Shown piece after piece: positions 20,379-32,202 of a DNA stretch of 64,000 nucleotides. The stretch covers positions 1 to 64,000 of the forward strand of contig NTMA01000021.1 of NCBI GenBank assembly GCA_002917075.1, written 5' to 3'. The notes under the pieces were generated by a model that worked only from the letters and a program-made list of their open reading frames with translations, had not been told where the DNA came from and did no database searches. The stretch is from Hawksworthiomyces lignivorus. Lineage: Eukaryota > Ascomycota > Sordariomycetes > Ophiostomatales > Ophiostomataceae. The position numbers and the translations under genes were made by a program. Numbering within the stretch: the first letter of the stretch is position 1; every line of letters begins with the position of its first letter.

Positions 20379-22489
20379 ATGTCCATTGATTCAGCGACCG
20401 CCTATGGCGTCTATAAAGGGGCCTGGACTGACTGGTCAAAGGGGCCGGTTTTCGGAGCTACCTACACGCTTCCACGCCAAGATGGAAACTTGCTGATTGC
20501 CTTCGTGGCCTTCTTCGTGGCTCTTGTCGGCACGCGCTTCTGGAGACTTGTGTGCCTCGTTCTGCATTATGTCTATTCTAAAGATGCCCCTAGAGATGAT
20601 GGTCTTTACCACCAAAGACAGGCCTTCTTGCGCAATGCGCCTAATCACGAAGGCGGCGCTCTTTGGACACTTCTAGACATGGGTTTCTCCTGGAGAGCCA
20701 ACGCGGAACGAGTTTGGGTTCGATTACTTCCGCCATTAGGAGTGGCTGTGGCTTCTTTTGTTAGTTTTAATCTCGCAAGCGGTTTCTCGTCGCGCGTTGC
20801 TACCCTCGTTAGCAGCGAAGTGTTAATGTCGGGTGCGAACTGTTCATTCCTGTTTGATACTAGCAATATGACCGCTTACGGTGATACGATGGGTTCGCAT
20901 TTGGCCCAGACTATGATATCAGCGGAAAACTACGCTCGCCAGTGTTACTCATCTGCCCCCGCCATTGGCGTAAGTTGTGGTACCTACGTTAAGAAACAAC
21001 TAGCTCCGGCGGCGGTAGACACCAATGCGAGCTGTCCCTTCGATGTTAAGGTTTGCAAAAGTACAGCCGGAAACTTGTTTATAGACACCGGGCTCTTGGA
21101 TAGTAACGACGACTTTGGCCGCAACTCTCCACCCAACCAGAGGCTCCAGTTCCGAAGAACAGTACATTATGCGCCCTTGGCCACGGAGGGCTACCGGTTC
21201 TATACACACGCGGAAAATAAGTCTTATACTACATATTACTACGGTCCTTTACAGAATGTTAACGAGAGTATAACCTTAAATTATACAACACAATTTTACA
21301 ACGATGTTTACCCTGATATTGAGGAGTTGACGCACAATGGTATCGACACAGTACATGATTTTAGCCTCCGGTATATCTCGTGCTCATCCACTTTAACTTA
21401 TACCTATAATCTACTAATAGGAATAATATAGACAACATTTCTCCAACTACTGGAACAAAAGCCGCGAGCCAGCGTATTCTAGTTTTTTCCCCATTCCAGA
21501 GCTCAAGCCAGAAAGTGGCACGGTCTCTATTTACTTCTTAACGTCGGGTCGTCTCTTGTTTACACGCCCATCCAACGACGACTGGTATGGTGGAATAACG
21601 AACACCACGGAGGTCCACAAGCTCAGGTTTAGTGCTTGGGGCAATGCGACCTTTTTTCGACAAAGCGAGCCGGGCTCGCCACTGGGCTGCCTAGAACAAG
21701 AGCAATATTGTTACACTGGCGTAACCGGGCAGAAGTGCACGCCGCTCCAAAGCCATGAGGACTCGTCATGGCAACTAAGGAATGTTTTAGCCGAAGAGGA
21801 AGACAAGAAGTGGATGAAAGTCCGATTCGGAACAACTATTGCCAAGGCTAGACGACTATATGACCCCCTTCAGTTGCTCGGCACACGTGTTCTTATGGCA
21901 AGAAATAAGCTTAGCGGGCCGATTCTGGGTCCGTTGCCTGATAACCAGTGGCAGCTAGAGGTCCTACACTGGCATGCGACGGCAATGGCTTATTTCCAAT
22001 ATTTGTTCTTAGAATCGCAAATCGGATTTATAGATCCAAAGTTTGACGAAGCCGGAATGCTTACATATCCAACTAATCCAGAACGAAAGGCAGAGTGTGC
22101 AAATCAGGTACGGTCGTATTTTACGTTTCCCTATCTCGTACAAAGAAAGCAACAAAGCAAGACTAAACATATATGCATAGAAAATTATCGCCGAAGGATT
22201 CTTTTCCGTTAATATTTTTGGCTTGGCCTGTATATTCTTCGTCGGCGGGCTCATTATCGTCCTCTCCTACGTGTCTAGCCCAGCATTATCATGGTGCCTG
22301 ACCCGATTAGGGCGCTCCCAGTATACGAAGCTCGAACGGTTAAACAACGACGCCTTCCAGATGCAGAGAATGGCCCACGAGGGTGCAAGAATGGGTACGT
22401 GGTCGCGCGGGACGGACGATCAAGAGAGCGAGGGCCACGACAGCGAGGGCCACGACATATTGGTCCACGATCTTGAGGAGAAGCCGTAG
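20379..22489 (+). CDS. Fungal membrane protein of unknown function
   Basis: Three exons: 20379-21370, 21432-22107 and 22181-22489. They yield 658 residues. Both introns restore a continuous protein (SLR|QHFSNYW and ANQ|KIIAEGFFSV). Hydrophobic helices lie at about residues 35-60 (LLIAFVAFFVALVG) and 115-140 (LPPLGVAVASFVSFNLAS). One more lies near the C-terminus (FSVNIFGLACIFFVGGLIIVL). Between the second and last helix is a long domain with many Cys and NxS/T sites, likely outside the cell or in the lumen. The C-terminal tail is short and acidic and contains a doubled SEGHD. I know similar large-loop proteins only as uncharacterised fungal families, often multicopy and patchily distributed. 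Its place next to the NLR block suggests an accessory gene, but function cannot be assigned. Confidence 0.75.
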
Positions 22490-23510
22490 GCTGATGTTAG
22501 GGTACTGTTATGGTCAGAGACCCAAAGAAAACGAGAAAAAGGGGGATTTGAAAAGTACACAAGTAAGGTCACGCCATGGGACAGAACGACAGTTTTTGGG
22601 TAGATACAGGCCGCGTCATCTTCGGCGTTGGCGCAGAGGCTGCCAACACGAGCCGGCCCAACCCATAGACGACAGCAGACAGGACGCGGCTCTGCGGCAG
22701 GCACGCCGGAGTCCAAGCCCCAAAGGCGAAAGATGACTTGTAGGCGGTATAGCGTACTTAAGGTCCAGCCGATTCTGCCACCAAATTTATGTGTCAAGTA
22801 CGGGCATTACACTAGTGCTAACATCTAAGTACTCTATCTGCACCCCCTAGGATCCACCTTGAACGCCACATATACTTCATAGAACAATATAATATAATAA
22901 TTAAACTACCTACTTAGATAGTAATTTGACGGAGTATTAAACCCTTACACCGCCGTAACAGCATATTAGGAAAAACTACACACATGTATTAGAAGTTATT
23001 CTTAGTTTACTTCTTAGTAAAGACCGAAAACTTATTTTTAAATTTATGTTATATCCAACGGTAAGGATTTGGTTAAATAAGTGGCCCCCTTCAAGGAATA
23101 CCTGAACAAGTTCAAAGTACTTCTGGGTACTGCAAGGGACGCCAAAAATGGTGGCACACAACTAAGCCTTCTGAAAACGGCGGCTAGAATAGTGGCTGCT
23201 GTCTTTAACCTGTAATCTTCTTTCCCGGTAGTTATTCGGAACTTTTCCCCCTAAGTTAGATTGATACGAATGCTATTCATCTCCTTGCCCTGCAAAAATA
23301 TCCTTTTTCTCTTGCTTCTAGATTTTTTGGTCTTGGGCGATGTTTTACCGAAAAGAACCCATCCTGATTCCCTCTCAAAAACCATTGTGGAGGGAAAGCA
23401 AAAACACAGCACTGCCCCCTCGTTTCCTTTCTTATTTTAGACACGACAAATGAAATAGTGAAAACTGTACACAGAAGTCTGCCTTCTATTTTTATTCCGG
23501 AGATATTTTG
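22490..23510. other. AT-rich convergent spacer
   Basis: Lies between the membrane-protein gene and the 3' end of RNA14. The part from about 22830 to 23100 is strongly AT-rich with stops in every frame. No gene, terminal repeat or RNA feature is apparent. Confidence 0.5.
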
Positions 23511-26500
23511 TTACTGGTAGCGGAAGCCGCCGTACGGCTGACCTGCTTGAGGGGGGTGCTGCTGCTGTTGTGGGTAGCCAGACATCTGTGGCGCGCCGTA
23601 GCCCTGAAGAGGCAGAGCTGCTCCTCCACCGGCTGCTGCTGCCGCTGCCGCCGCTGCTGCCGCCGCTGCCGCTGCCGCTCCGGCCGGCCACTCATATTGT
23701 GCGCCAGCACCATATGGATATCCGCCAGGCGGAGCAGCCGCAGAACCAGCGCTGCCGCCAACCGTCGGTCCAGGTGGCTCGTACGAGTCATCCTGCGAGT
23801 CAGGCCGCAGCGACGACTGCCGGTAGGCTCTGTTTACGGCCCCACCAGCGCCGCCTGGCGCTGGTGAGTGCCGGCTGCCACCACCGCCGTGGTACGACGC
23901 GTAGTCGGACGACACCTGGCGCGCGTGCCGGCCGTACTGGCCGCTCGTCTGCCGCCCTCCTTTTCCGCCACCACCGCCACCCCCCCCTGCGCGCCGTCCG
24001 GCCTCCCAGGTGTTGGGGTCAATGTCCGTCTCCCGCAGCAGGCGCACTAGGCCCGCCGCCGAGAAGCGCATGCCCGTGTACTGAGAGGCGGGAGGGATCT
24101 GGCCAAGCAAGAAATTAACCATAGTCGGCAGCGGTGGCGGGCCGCCGCCTCCACCGCTATAGCCTCCGTAGCCGCCGTAACCGCCGGCGCCGCCACCTCC
24201 TCCTCCCTGGCTCTGGCCCTGGCCCTGCTGCTGCTGGAGCAACCGGCGCTGCTGGTCGAGGCGGCGGCCCGCAGCGCCCTTGAGCGGCGACTCGCCGCGC
24301 TGGAACTCGCGTTGCTCAGCCGCCCGCAGGATCTTGCGCGGCGGGTTGCCACCACCGCCGAGACTGCCGTCATCAAAGTCGTCTGCGGGATAGGGCCGCT
24401 TGGGCGAGCTGATGCCGCCGCTGGCGAACGGGATGCGCGGGCTGTTCCCTTGCCGCAAGGCGGAAGCGCCGCCACCCGGCATGGGGCTGTTGCGCAGAGA
24501 TGGCGGCTGCTGCTGCTGCCGCTCGACGGACGGCAATACCATCCGCGAAGGCCGCAGCTGCGTGGCCGGTGAGATAATGATGCGAGCGCCAACGGGGTCG
24601 AACTTCTCCGTCGAGAAACGCTTGCTGAATAGGGCGAGCTTCGGGTCGTCTGGGTAGAGCTGGGCCATGCGCTTCTCCAGCTCCGTGACGCGCGCGAGAT
24701 CGCCGTACTCGGCCTCGCGCTTGTGCATGTAGGCCAGAAGGGGCTTGGCCTTGTGCACCGTCTCGGGCTTCTGCGCTAGCTTGTTGACGCACGTCTCGAA
24801 CACGACGCGGGAATCTATTTCTGTTAGCGCGATGCCGAGTCGTAGACACCAAAACAAAAGCAGTCTCAGTCAAACACTTACTGGTATTGTCCCCGTGAGC
24901 GGTCAAGTACTTGATGTACTCGATCATAAAGTACGGGTCCTCGGGGAACAGCTTGGCGCCGCGCTCGAGGATCTTGCCGCCGGCCTTGTCGTTGTAGCAC
25001 TTCCACTCCATCTTCGCGACGGCCACGTAGATGTCGCTCTTGAGGCGGCCGCCCTGTCGCGCCTCGTAGAAGATCTTGCGCAGACCGCCCACGGGCCCCT
25101 GCGGGTTGCCCTTGCCCTGGATGCGGCGCATGGCGCGGGCCAGGGCGATCCAGACGTGCGTCAGGCACTTGGAGACCAGGTCCATCTGGGCGGCGAACCC
25201 CTGCTTGATCAGGGCGATCTTGGCCTCCTTCTCGGCGTCGGCCGGCTTGGCCTTCTTCTGGGCGGCAGTGCCGTAGAAGCCGCCGCCTCTCTCGTCATCG
25301 TCGTCGTCGTCGTCCATACCTGCTTCGGCATCCTGGGCGGCGGCAGCGGCGGGCTTCGCGGCGGCGAGCGCCTCTTCTAGGCGGGCCACCTCGGCCTTCT
25401 CGCGGTCCTGTAGCGACTTGTGCAGGTCGCGCAGCGTGGCGATGATCTTGTCATAAGGCTCGCGGACGGCCTGGCCGCGGGCGATCTTGGCGGCGTCGCC
25501 CTCCTCGATTGGGTAGGTGGACTCGATGCGGTCTGCGTGCTTGAGCGCCAGCAGGATGCTCTCCGGGTTGGCGGCGATGCCCTCGAGCAGAAAGTCCAGG
25601 CCCTTCTCCGGGGCGGTGGCCTCCTTGATGTCGTTGTCGAAGCACCACTCGGCGGCTTCGACCCAGAGCTCAGGCCAGAAGCGCAGGGGCATCAGCGCCT
25701 GCTTGTAGCAGTACAGGATGCGGGCCTTGAGCACCTCGGGCTCGTCGTCCTTGAGGTCCAGCGGATCAGACTTTTCCCAAGCGATCCACTTCTGCCACAG
25801 GTCCAGCTGGGTCATGTACTCCTGGTGGCCGTCAAAGCTGGCCACGGGCGGCAGGCGCGGGATAGTGGTGCGGCTGAGGCCGCGGGTCAGGTTGTCGAGG
25901 GCGGTGTTGGCGCTCTTGGCCGACATGTAGGCGGGCGACCGCTCGGCGAGGAACTTGCGGCCGGTGATCTTGTTGAGGCCCATCTCGAACTGGTCGTACT
26001 CTTTCCACAGCTGGTTGACATTGGAGATGGGGACGCTGGTGGCGCGGCGGAAGGCCTTGCGCAGCTGGTCCATCTTCTGCTGGTCCTGCCAGCCGCTGCC
26101 GCCAATGGTGCCGGGGCCGGAGCGGATGAACTGGACGTAGTCCTGCCAGATCTTGCCGGACTCCTTGTCGAGGCCGACATTGTCCAGCACGAACTCGTAG
26201 GCCCGGCCGACCACGGTGCGGGCCTCGCTGCTGTCGTTGAGATTGTTGCGGCGGCGGACGTAGTCCAGATAGACGACCCAGAGCGAGACGTTCAGGACCT
26301 TGGTAAGAGATTTGGTGAAGAGGTCTTCGGCGGCGGCGAAATTTTCTAGCTCGAGCTCCATCTCGATGTAGTCGACCCAGACTTCGGCCTTTGGAGGGAT
26401 GTCAGCACGAGAAAGACCCAAGCACGGGATACGAGACCAATGGATCAACTTACTGCTTGGGGAAATAGGTCCAAGAAGCGCTTGTATACAGCACGAGCAT

Positions 26501-27419
26501 CATCAAAACGATTGCTTCGGCGGTGCTCGCTAAGCAGCGCCAGCCAAGAGTCGGCAGAACCGCGAGGGTCGTCTGAGATGCGTGCTTCTAGGACACTGAT
26601 ATTATTTGGAGCCACAAGAGAAGGGGGGGCAGCAGAGAGTTGTGGCATCGGCCCTGGAGCCAGCGATTCCGTAGTTTGGGCGGGATCATAAGGGTCAGAG
26701 TCAGGAATAGGCACAGAGCGGGCATGGTGTGAGGAAGAAGGGACAGGTGGGAGATGCTGGGCGTAGGTGGTTTGGGAGTTGGCAGTGATCTGGGCAGGGT
26801 CGTACTCGGCTTCGTGCTGGCCATTTGCCTCTGGCGGAGCAGAGCTCTGCTCGTCCTCCGAGTCGGAGTCTCCTACTAAGAAGCCCCCGACCGCCTTAGG
26901 CTTCCTGGCCGGCGGCTGAACAACGAGGGACGGCACTGGCCCGGCCGTCGGTTGGACGGGTACCGGGATATCGGCCCCGTTTAAGTTCTCTTGGCCATCT
27001 TGGCCGTTCTGGTCGTCGTGGCCCTCTTGGCCATTTTGGCCTTCTTCTTCCCCGGCATCATTATCTTCTTCCTCTTCCTCTTCCTCTTCTTCTTCCCCTT
27101 CGTCTTCGTCCTCTTCTTCGTCTTCCCCTTCGCCTTCTTCCTCGTCTTCTTCGCCCCCGTCATCAGAGTCATCGCCGCCTAGAGCGGGAAGGGACACTGC
27201 TCCAGGATCATACTCTGCAGCGCCGCCAGTATTATCAGCAGGAAAAGATGGAGAGTCACCAGAGAAACCATGCACATCAGGATCTTGAGCTTGTTTTTCG
27301 CTAAGTTGAATATTAGAAGGCTGGCCCTGTTCCTCCAAATCAGCCATCTCACCACCAACCGTCTCTGCCCATTCTACACCTTGCTGAGTTAGCGCGTCAT
27401 CTGGAGCGCCGGAGGCCAT
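23511..27419 (-). CDS. RNA14: mRNA 3'-end-processing factor Rna14 (CFIA, CstF-77 homologue)
   Basis: Three exons: 27419-26454, 26388-24882 and 24814-23511. They encode 1,258 residues. The ATG at 27419 (MASGAPDD) sits in a good GCCATGGCC context; an in-frame upstream extension exists but has no ATG-supported family sequence I recognise. After an acidic N-terminus with a long Glu/Asp run (27050-27170), HAT repeats begin near residue 290 (DSWLALLSEHRRSNRFDDARAVYKRFL) and continue to LAKVTELEKRM-like units. The segment LDFLLEGIAANPESILLALK and the KCLTHVWIALARAMRRIQGKG block match CstF-77 proteins. The C-terminal third is low-complexity (Gly, Gln, Pro and an alanine run). Rna14 dimerises and scaffolds Rna15, Pcf11 and Clp1 in cleavage and polyadenylation of pre-mRNA in the nucleus. 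Confidence 0.92.
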
Positions 27420-29272
27420 GGCCACTTCGTAAGAGAGAGCCGGGCGGGCAACCAATGTTCGGCTGTCGCTACAGGGGTGGGAGCAAGCGATCAAGAGGAT
27501 CGCCTCGCAATGCACAGAGAGCTCTGGACAAAACTACCAAGAAGACTAGTTAGATTTCAGAGGAATAGACAACAGGAGCAAGAGTTTGTTCCCGACAGCA
27601 TATGAAACTCAATTCTATATCGTTGAACATACTCTTCTTCCAGAGGAACGGCCACGACCACGCACGCTCTGATAAAACTGGCTTAGTAACCAAAGAGGCC
27701 ACGCGGTGCTCAAATCAGACGTCGGCAGCTCGAGGGTATCGAAGGGATATGTAATGGTCCTTAAAAGATGGACAGATCACACACGAGGCGGCACAAGGAG
27801 CGGCAACCGAAGCTCAGGGTCGTTTGGGTATACGACGGCGAGCACGAGGTGATGGAGCACGAAGCTAGGAATCGCGTTGCGTTGTCGTCAAGGAAGCATC
27901 GCCAGTGGGTGTTCGATATGCCGCTTCTCCGAGACAAGGGAGAGGAGATGTCGTTCGATGCAGCTCTTAACCGTGCGGCTACAGAGGATGCTCTGATGCA
28001 GCTCGATCGCAGGCCGTACCACCTATTGCTGCGTTTGAGGGGGCTCTGCGGGATGGGATGCTCCGATTCGTTTGTCTTGGTCGTGCTATATTTTCATCCA
28101 GCCAAGAATGGCCTTTTTCTGTGCAGAGGCCGACAGACCTGCCAGGTGCAGAGAGCAGAGAGTGCGAAGTGATCGCCTTGGCAAGGAGTTGCACGCAAGA
28201 CAGAGGATATGATGGAGAATGGAGCAGAGAGACAGAGAGAGACACGAACAAAGAGACAGAGCAACCGAATTGCTGCTTGCAAGAAAAGAAAAGCTCTGCC
28301 GCTGCTAGGGGAGAAGCGGGCTAGTCCATTTGTGGCTTAGCCGCCATTGCTTCTGTGACGTTATTGACCATCCAGCCACTGCCACAGGGGCACCTTCCCA
28401 CAAATTATTTGATTACATAAGCCAAAAACAGCTGGAAGACAGCTAGAAGACAGTTAGAAGACAGCTGAAAGCCTCCCGCCCGCCCTGACTCCAGCCCTCC
28501 TATCGATCGTGCAGCTTTTTTGCTGGGGTCCCCTGAATGGCGGCGGCGCGTTTAAGCGTAATTACTCGCACATTGCCTTGTGGATTCTGTGTGGTCGTCT
28601 GTGCCAAAACGCGTACATACACGGTACCTCCACGCATGCTTTCACGCATACATGCACGCACACAAACTCGCAAACAAGCACGTACTCCTACTGTAATTCA
28701 GGTAGTATAGGCCTTCCCTCCCCCCCCCCAAGCAAGAGCTCTTCTCCTCCATCCTTCCTTCCCCCCTCCCTCGGCGCAAGCACTCAACGCGACTCTCCAC
28801 GCCCAAATTCTGCCAGCCCACCGCGACCGCGTTTTTGACCGCCGCCTCTCCTCACAGCCATCTCTCTTCCACTCTCACAACACGACAGCAACGGCCACCC
28901 AACGCAGACGAACAAAACCAAAACAAACCAGACCAAGAGAGAACACGCATTCGGTCTTTTTGCTGGCACATTTCGAGAGAAAAGAGAAGCGCAGAAGAGA
29001 AAAAGGGACCACAATCAAAACAAATCAATAGCCAACCTAAGCTGTCCCGCTGCTGATATACTCTTATCGTCCTCTGTATATCTCCTGCCATTCCCTTTTT
29101 CTTTTTCTTTTTTTCCCTTTTCTTTTTCCCCTTTGTTTCTTCCTTTTTTTTTCTCTCTTGCTTCCTTTTCTCTTATACCATCTGCTCCCACACCCTCCAG
29201 AGAACTTGCTTTTTGCATCGCGCCCATACCCACCCAACTTCAAACTGCTTCGCTCTCTCCTCCACCGGCAAC
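27420..29272. promoter_or_regulatory. Divergent promoter region of RNA14 and ASF1
   Basis: About 1.85 kb between two divergent start codons. It includes a four-copy 11-bp repeat at 28428-28471 and dense pyrimidine tracts at 29090-29170 just before ASF1, as is usual in mould core promoters. The open frame at 27768-28172 (134 codons) has no recognisable domain and is not called. Confidence 0.5.
28428..28471 (+). repeat. Four-copy 11-bp tandem repeat
   Basis: Four consecutive units of the form ACAGCTGGAAG / ACAGCTAGAAG / ACAGTTAGAAG / ACAGCTGAAAG. It lies in the RNA14-ASF1 intergenic region. Confidence 0.85.
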
Positions 29273-30443
29273 ATGTCAATCGTCTCTCTCCTCGACGTCA
29301 AGGTCATCAACAACCCGGCCAAGTTCACCGACCAGTATGAGTTCGAGATCACATTCGAGTGCCTCGAGCAGCTCGAGAAGGGTACGAGAGAGCAAGAAAG
29401 CAGGCTGGGAACTGCGTTTTCATAGAGGAAGCATGATTTGGCTAACATAACTTGCTTTCTGCTCAGATCTCGAGTGGAAGCTGACTTACGTCGGTTCGGC
29501 AACTTCGTACGTGTCTTGTCCGGGTATCTTGTTTGAGGTTTTTTTTTTGGGCCCCTTTCTTTAGCTCCATGCTAACCCTTCTCCCCCGGCAACCAGCGAC
29601 CAGCATGACCAAGAGCTCGACTCGCTGCTCGTAGGCCCCATCCCCGTGGGCGTCAACAAGTTCATCTTCGAGGCCGACCCGCCAGACGTCAAGCGCATCC
29701 CCGACGCCGAGATCCTCGGCGTCACCGTGATCTTGCTCACCTGCGCCTACGACGGCCGCGAGTTCGTCCGCGTGGGATACTATGTGAACAACGAGTACGA
29801 CACGGACGAGCTCAACGCCGACCCACCCGCCAAGCCTCAGGTCGACCACATTCGTCGCAACGTCCTGGCCGAGAAGCCGCGTGTCACGCGCTTCGCTATC
29901 AAGTGGTGCGTTGGGGATGCATTGCCCCCGTCTGGGTTGCCGCTGTTGCTGCTGCCCCCTAGCAGCTTTTTCTCTAGAAGCCTACCTTCGGTTTTTGCAC
30001 AAAATTTGCTGACATGTTCTACTTTTAATTTCAGGGACTCTGAGGCGTCTGCTCCTGCCGAATTCCCGCCGGAGCAGCCCGAGGCCGACCTTGCCGCCGA
30101 CGAGGAGGAGTACGGCGCCGATGAGGCCGACGAGGATGACGAGGAGAGTGGCCCGTCTGCAGTCGCCGCCGAAGGCGAGGCAGACAAGGCCGCTACTGAG
30201 GGCGAGGACGCTGCCATGGCGGGTGCCGACGAGCCGGCCGAGAACGCCGACGAGGACGACATGTCGGATGACGGTAGCGTCGACATCGAGGGCGAGAGCG
30301 ACGAGGAGATCGAGGAGGAGGAGGAGGGCGAGGGAGAAGGTGAAGGCGAAGCCGAGGGCGAGGGCGACGAGATGGACGTCGACTCTGACAAGCCTGCCGC
30401 GTCGGCAGATGGCCACCACCCCGTCGAGGTAATGTCGCACTAA
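29273..30443 (+). CDS. ASF1: Histone H3-H4 chaperone Asf1
   Basis: Four exons: 29273-29381, 29467-29506, 29597-29905 and 30035-30443. They give 288 residues. The first 155 or so are the conserved Asf1 immunoglobulin-like core ([69 protein letters not shown]). The rest is a long Glu/Asp-rich acidic tail, as in yeast Asf1. The 40-nt second exon is supported because both junctions restore conserved codons (EKDLEW and ATSDQHD). Asf1 hands H3-H4 dimers to CAF-1 and HIRA during chromatin assembly and is needed for Rtt109-dependent H3K56 acetylation. It works in the nucleus. Confidence 0.96.
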
Positions 30444-31063
30444 CGAAGAAAATGAAAGTGCTCGTCTTCTCGTTCATTTTTTTTCTCTCGGCCGCAGGTC
30501 CTGCCTAAAAAACGCATTTGTGCATGTTTTTTATCGTCTTGTCTCAGCTCTTTTTTTTTTTTTTTTGTTCTCCTTTGTCGTGTCTACTTTCTCGTTTCTT
30601 TGTTTGCTTGGATGGAAAGCTAGAAGACGGTGGTCCGCATGGTTTGATGGGAAGCTGGCTGCAGGGTGGGAAATGGTCGAATCGGGCGCTTTATTGATAT
30701 ACCACAGACACTAGAAACAATGTCTCTGTCTTTCGCCCTGCATATAGAATAGCTGAAGAGCTGCGCGGAGAGACGGAGACGATGTGAGAGCGAGAGAGAA
30801 AAGAATCATATACCGCGTTTAAAGCAATTATTTTTGAGGTAGTTCTTAACATGCTCATATATTCACACAAACCACGTCGTATTGTACACCCAAATAAACA
30901 TAGTTGACTTTTGAACCAAGTTGAAAGCGATGGTCACTGCAGAGTATGAAACATGAGAGGAGCGCGACGCATGCAGCCACAAAGAATACGCTCAGGAAAC
31001 CAGACAGCCTCCGCCTTTCCCTTTGTCTTCCTGTTCATCCCTCCCCTGTGCCGCCTCGCCCAC
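30444..31063. other. Convergent spacer, ASF1 and BolA genes
   Basis: Holds the two 3' UTRs. T-rich after ASF1, with a T16 run near 30551. No gene seen. Confidence 0.5.
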
Positions 31064-31509
31064 TCATGCGCCGACCACCTCGTTAGCGGCGCCGTTGACC
31101 GGCTTCGGCGCCCGCGCCCACTCGTCGGGCGTGTGACACTTGGCGCTCCACGCGTGTATGCTGGCGATCTCGTCGCGCAGGGCCGCGTTGACGAGCCGGT
31201 GGCGCTTGAGCGAGTTGAGCGTGGCAAACTGCGGCGACACGATGATCGCTGTGAAAGCCTGGCCGCATCCGCCTGCGCAAGTGGGGGGAGAAGAGAGGGC
31301 ATGTCAGCGGGGTTTCTACTGTACAGATGGGGGGGGCCAAGAGCGAGACAATGAGGGAGGGGTTTGAGAGAGCTGTGAGGCAGGCTTGAATAAACCTCAA
31401 GAGCGCTCTGGAAGAACCTACCAGATACGTCCGTAACCTCGACATGCTCGGCCTTGAGCTTCTCCCGCAGCGCATTCTTGAGATACTCTTCGTTGATCTG
31501 GTCGCCCAT
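31064..31509 (-). CDS. BolA-like protein (BolA2/Fra2 type)
   Basis: Two exons (31509-31422 and 31272-31064) around a 149-nt intron give 98 residues, the size of cytosolic BolA2. The junction restores the diagnostic DVSGGCGQAFTAIIVSPQF, including the conserved Cys of BolA2 proteins. It is followed by LNSLKRHRLVNAALRDEIASIHAW, where the RHR..N segment carries the conserved His that helps bind a [2Fe-2S] cluster with a monothiol glutaredoxin. Yeast Fra2 works with Grx3/4 and Fra1 in iron sensing. There is no obvious mitochondrial presequence, which favours the Fra2 branch over BolA1/3. Confidence 0.92.
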
Positions 31510-32202
31510 GGTGAGGAAAAAAGGCCCTTGGCACTGTCTGTCACAAGAGGCTCGAAACCGATCAGAGAGAAAAGGACCAGGTGAGGCGATTTTTTCAAGA
31601 AAATTATCAGATTGATAAGATGCTGCTACTGCTGACTATTACGCAGCGATCCGCAGACTGAGAAATTGGAGCTGTGCTGCCGTCCCGCGGTAAGAGAAAG
31701 AAAAATTCTAGACACTGTGCTGATGTCGGCAGTGGGATGCTAGAAATCGAAGCTGCGGCTTTGCGTTGCTGGAATGAATATGGCTTTGAATCTATATATA
31801 TGTGAGCATACGATGAGGCAACAAAGAGAAGCAATCCGCGTGAATTCGTCTCTCTGTCTCAGAGCCTCACCCTGCCGCCTTTATTTGCTGCCTGCCTTGC
31901 GTCTTCGGAGCTGCAGGTCCCCAAAATCCCTTCTCTGCATTTCTAATGCCCACTGACGCCATAGGGTTTAGCGGCAGCATTCCAAGAAAAAAAAAATGGT
32001 ACTGTGTGCGACAAGCTTATCGTTGTATATTGCACTGTATCAGCTTGGCTGGAGCTTCATGAAAATGAGAACAGGTGAAAACTGGCCAAGAGATTCTCAT
32101 CCCAGCTCGCCAGACTCACAACATTGCTCTTTCAGTTAACATTTCGGTTCCTATTTCGTATTGAGCTCATACCAAAGAAGCCTCGAAATATATTTGACTC
32201 GC
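31510..32202. promoter_or_regulatory. Divergent promoter region of the BolA and NIF3 genes
   Basis: About 690 bp between divergent start codons. A TATA-like run (TATATATATG) is at about 31793-31802. No coding feature recognised. Confidence 0.45.

Noticed and set aside
25420..26349. 309-codon antisense open frame over RNA14
   Set aside because: Leu/Val/Gly-rich shadow of the HAT-repeat exon.
27768..28172. Open frame of 134 codons between RNA14 and ASF1
   Set aside because: No recognisable family, and it lies in a divergent promoter region. Could be a lineage-specific gene, but nothing supports it.
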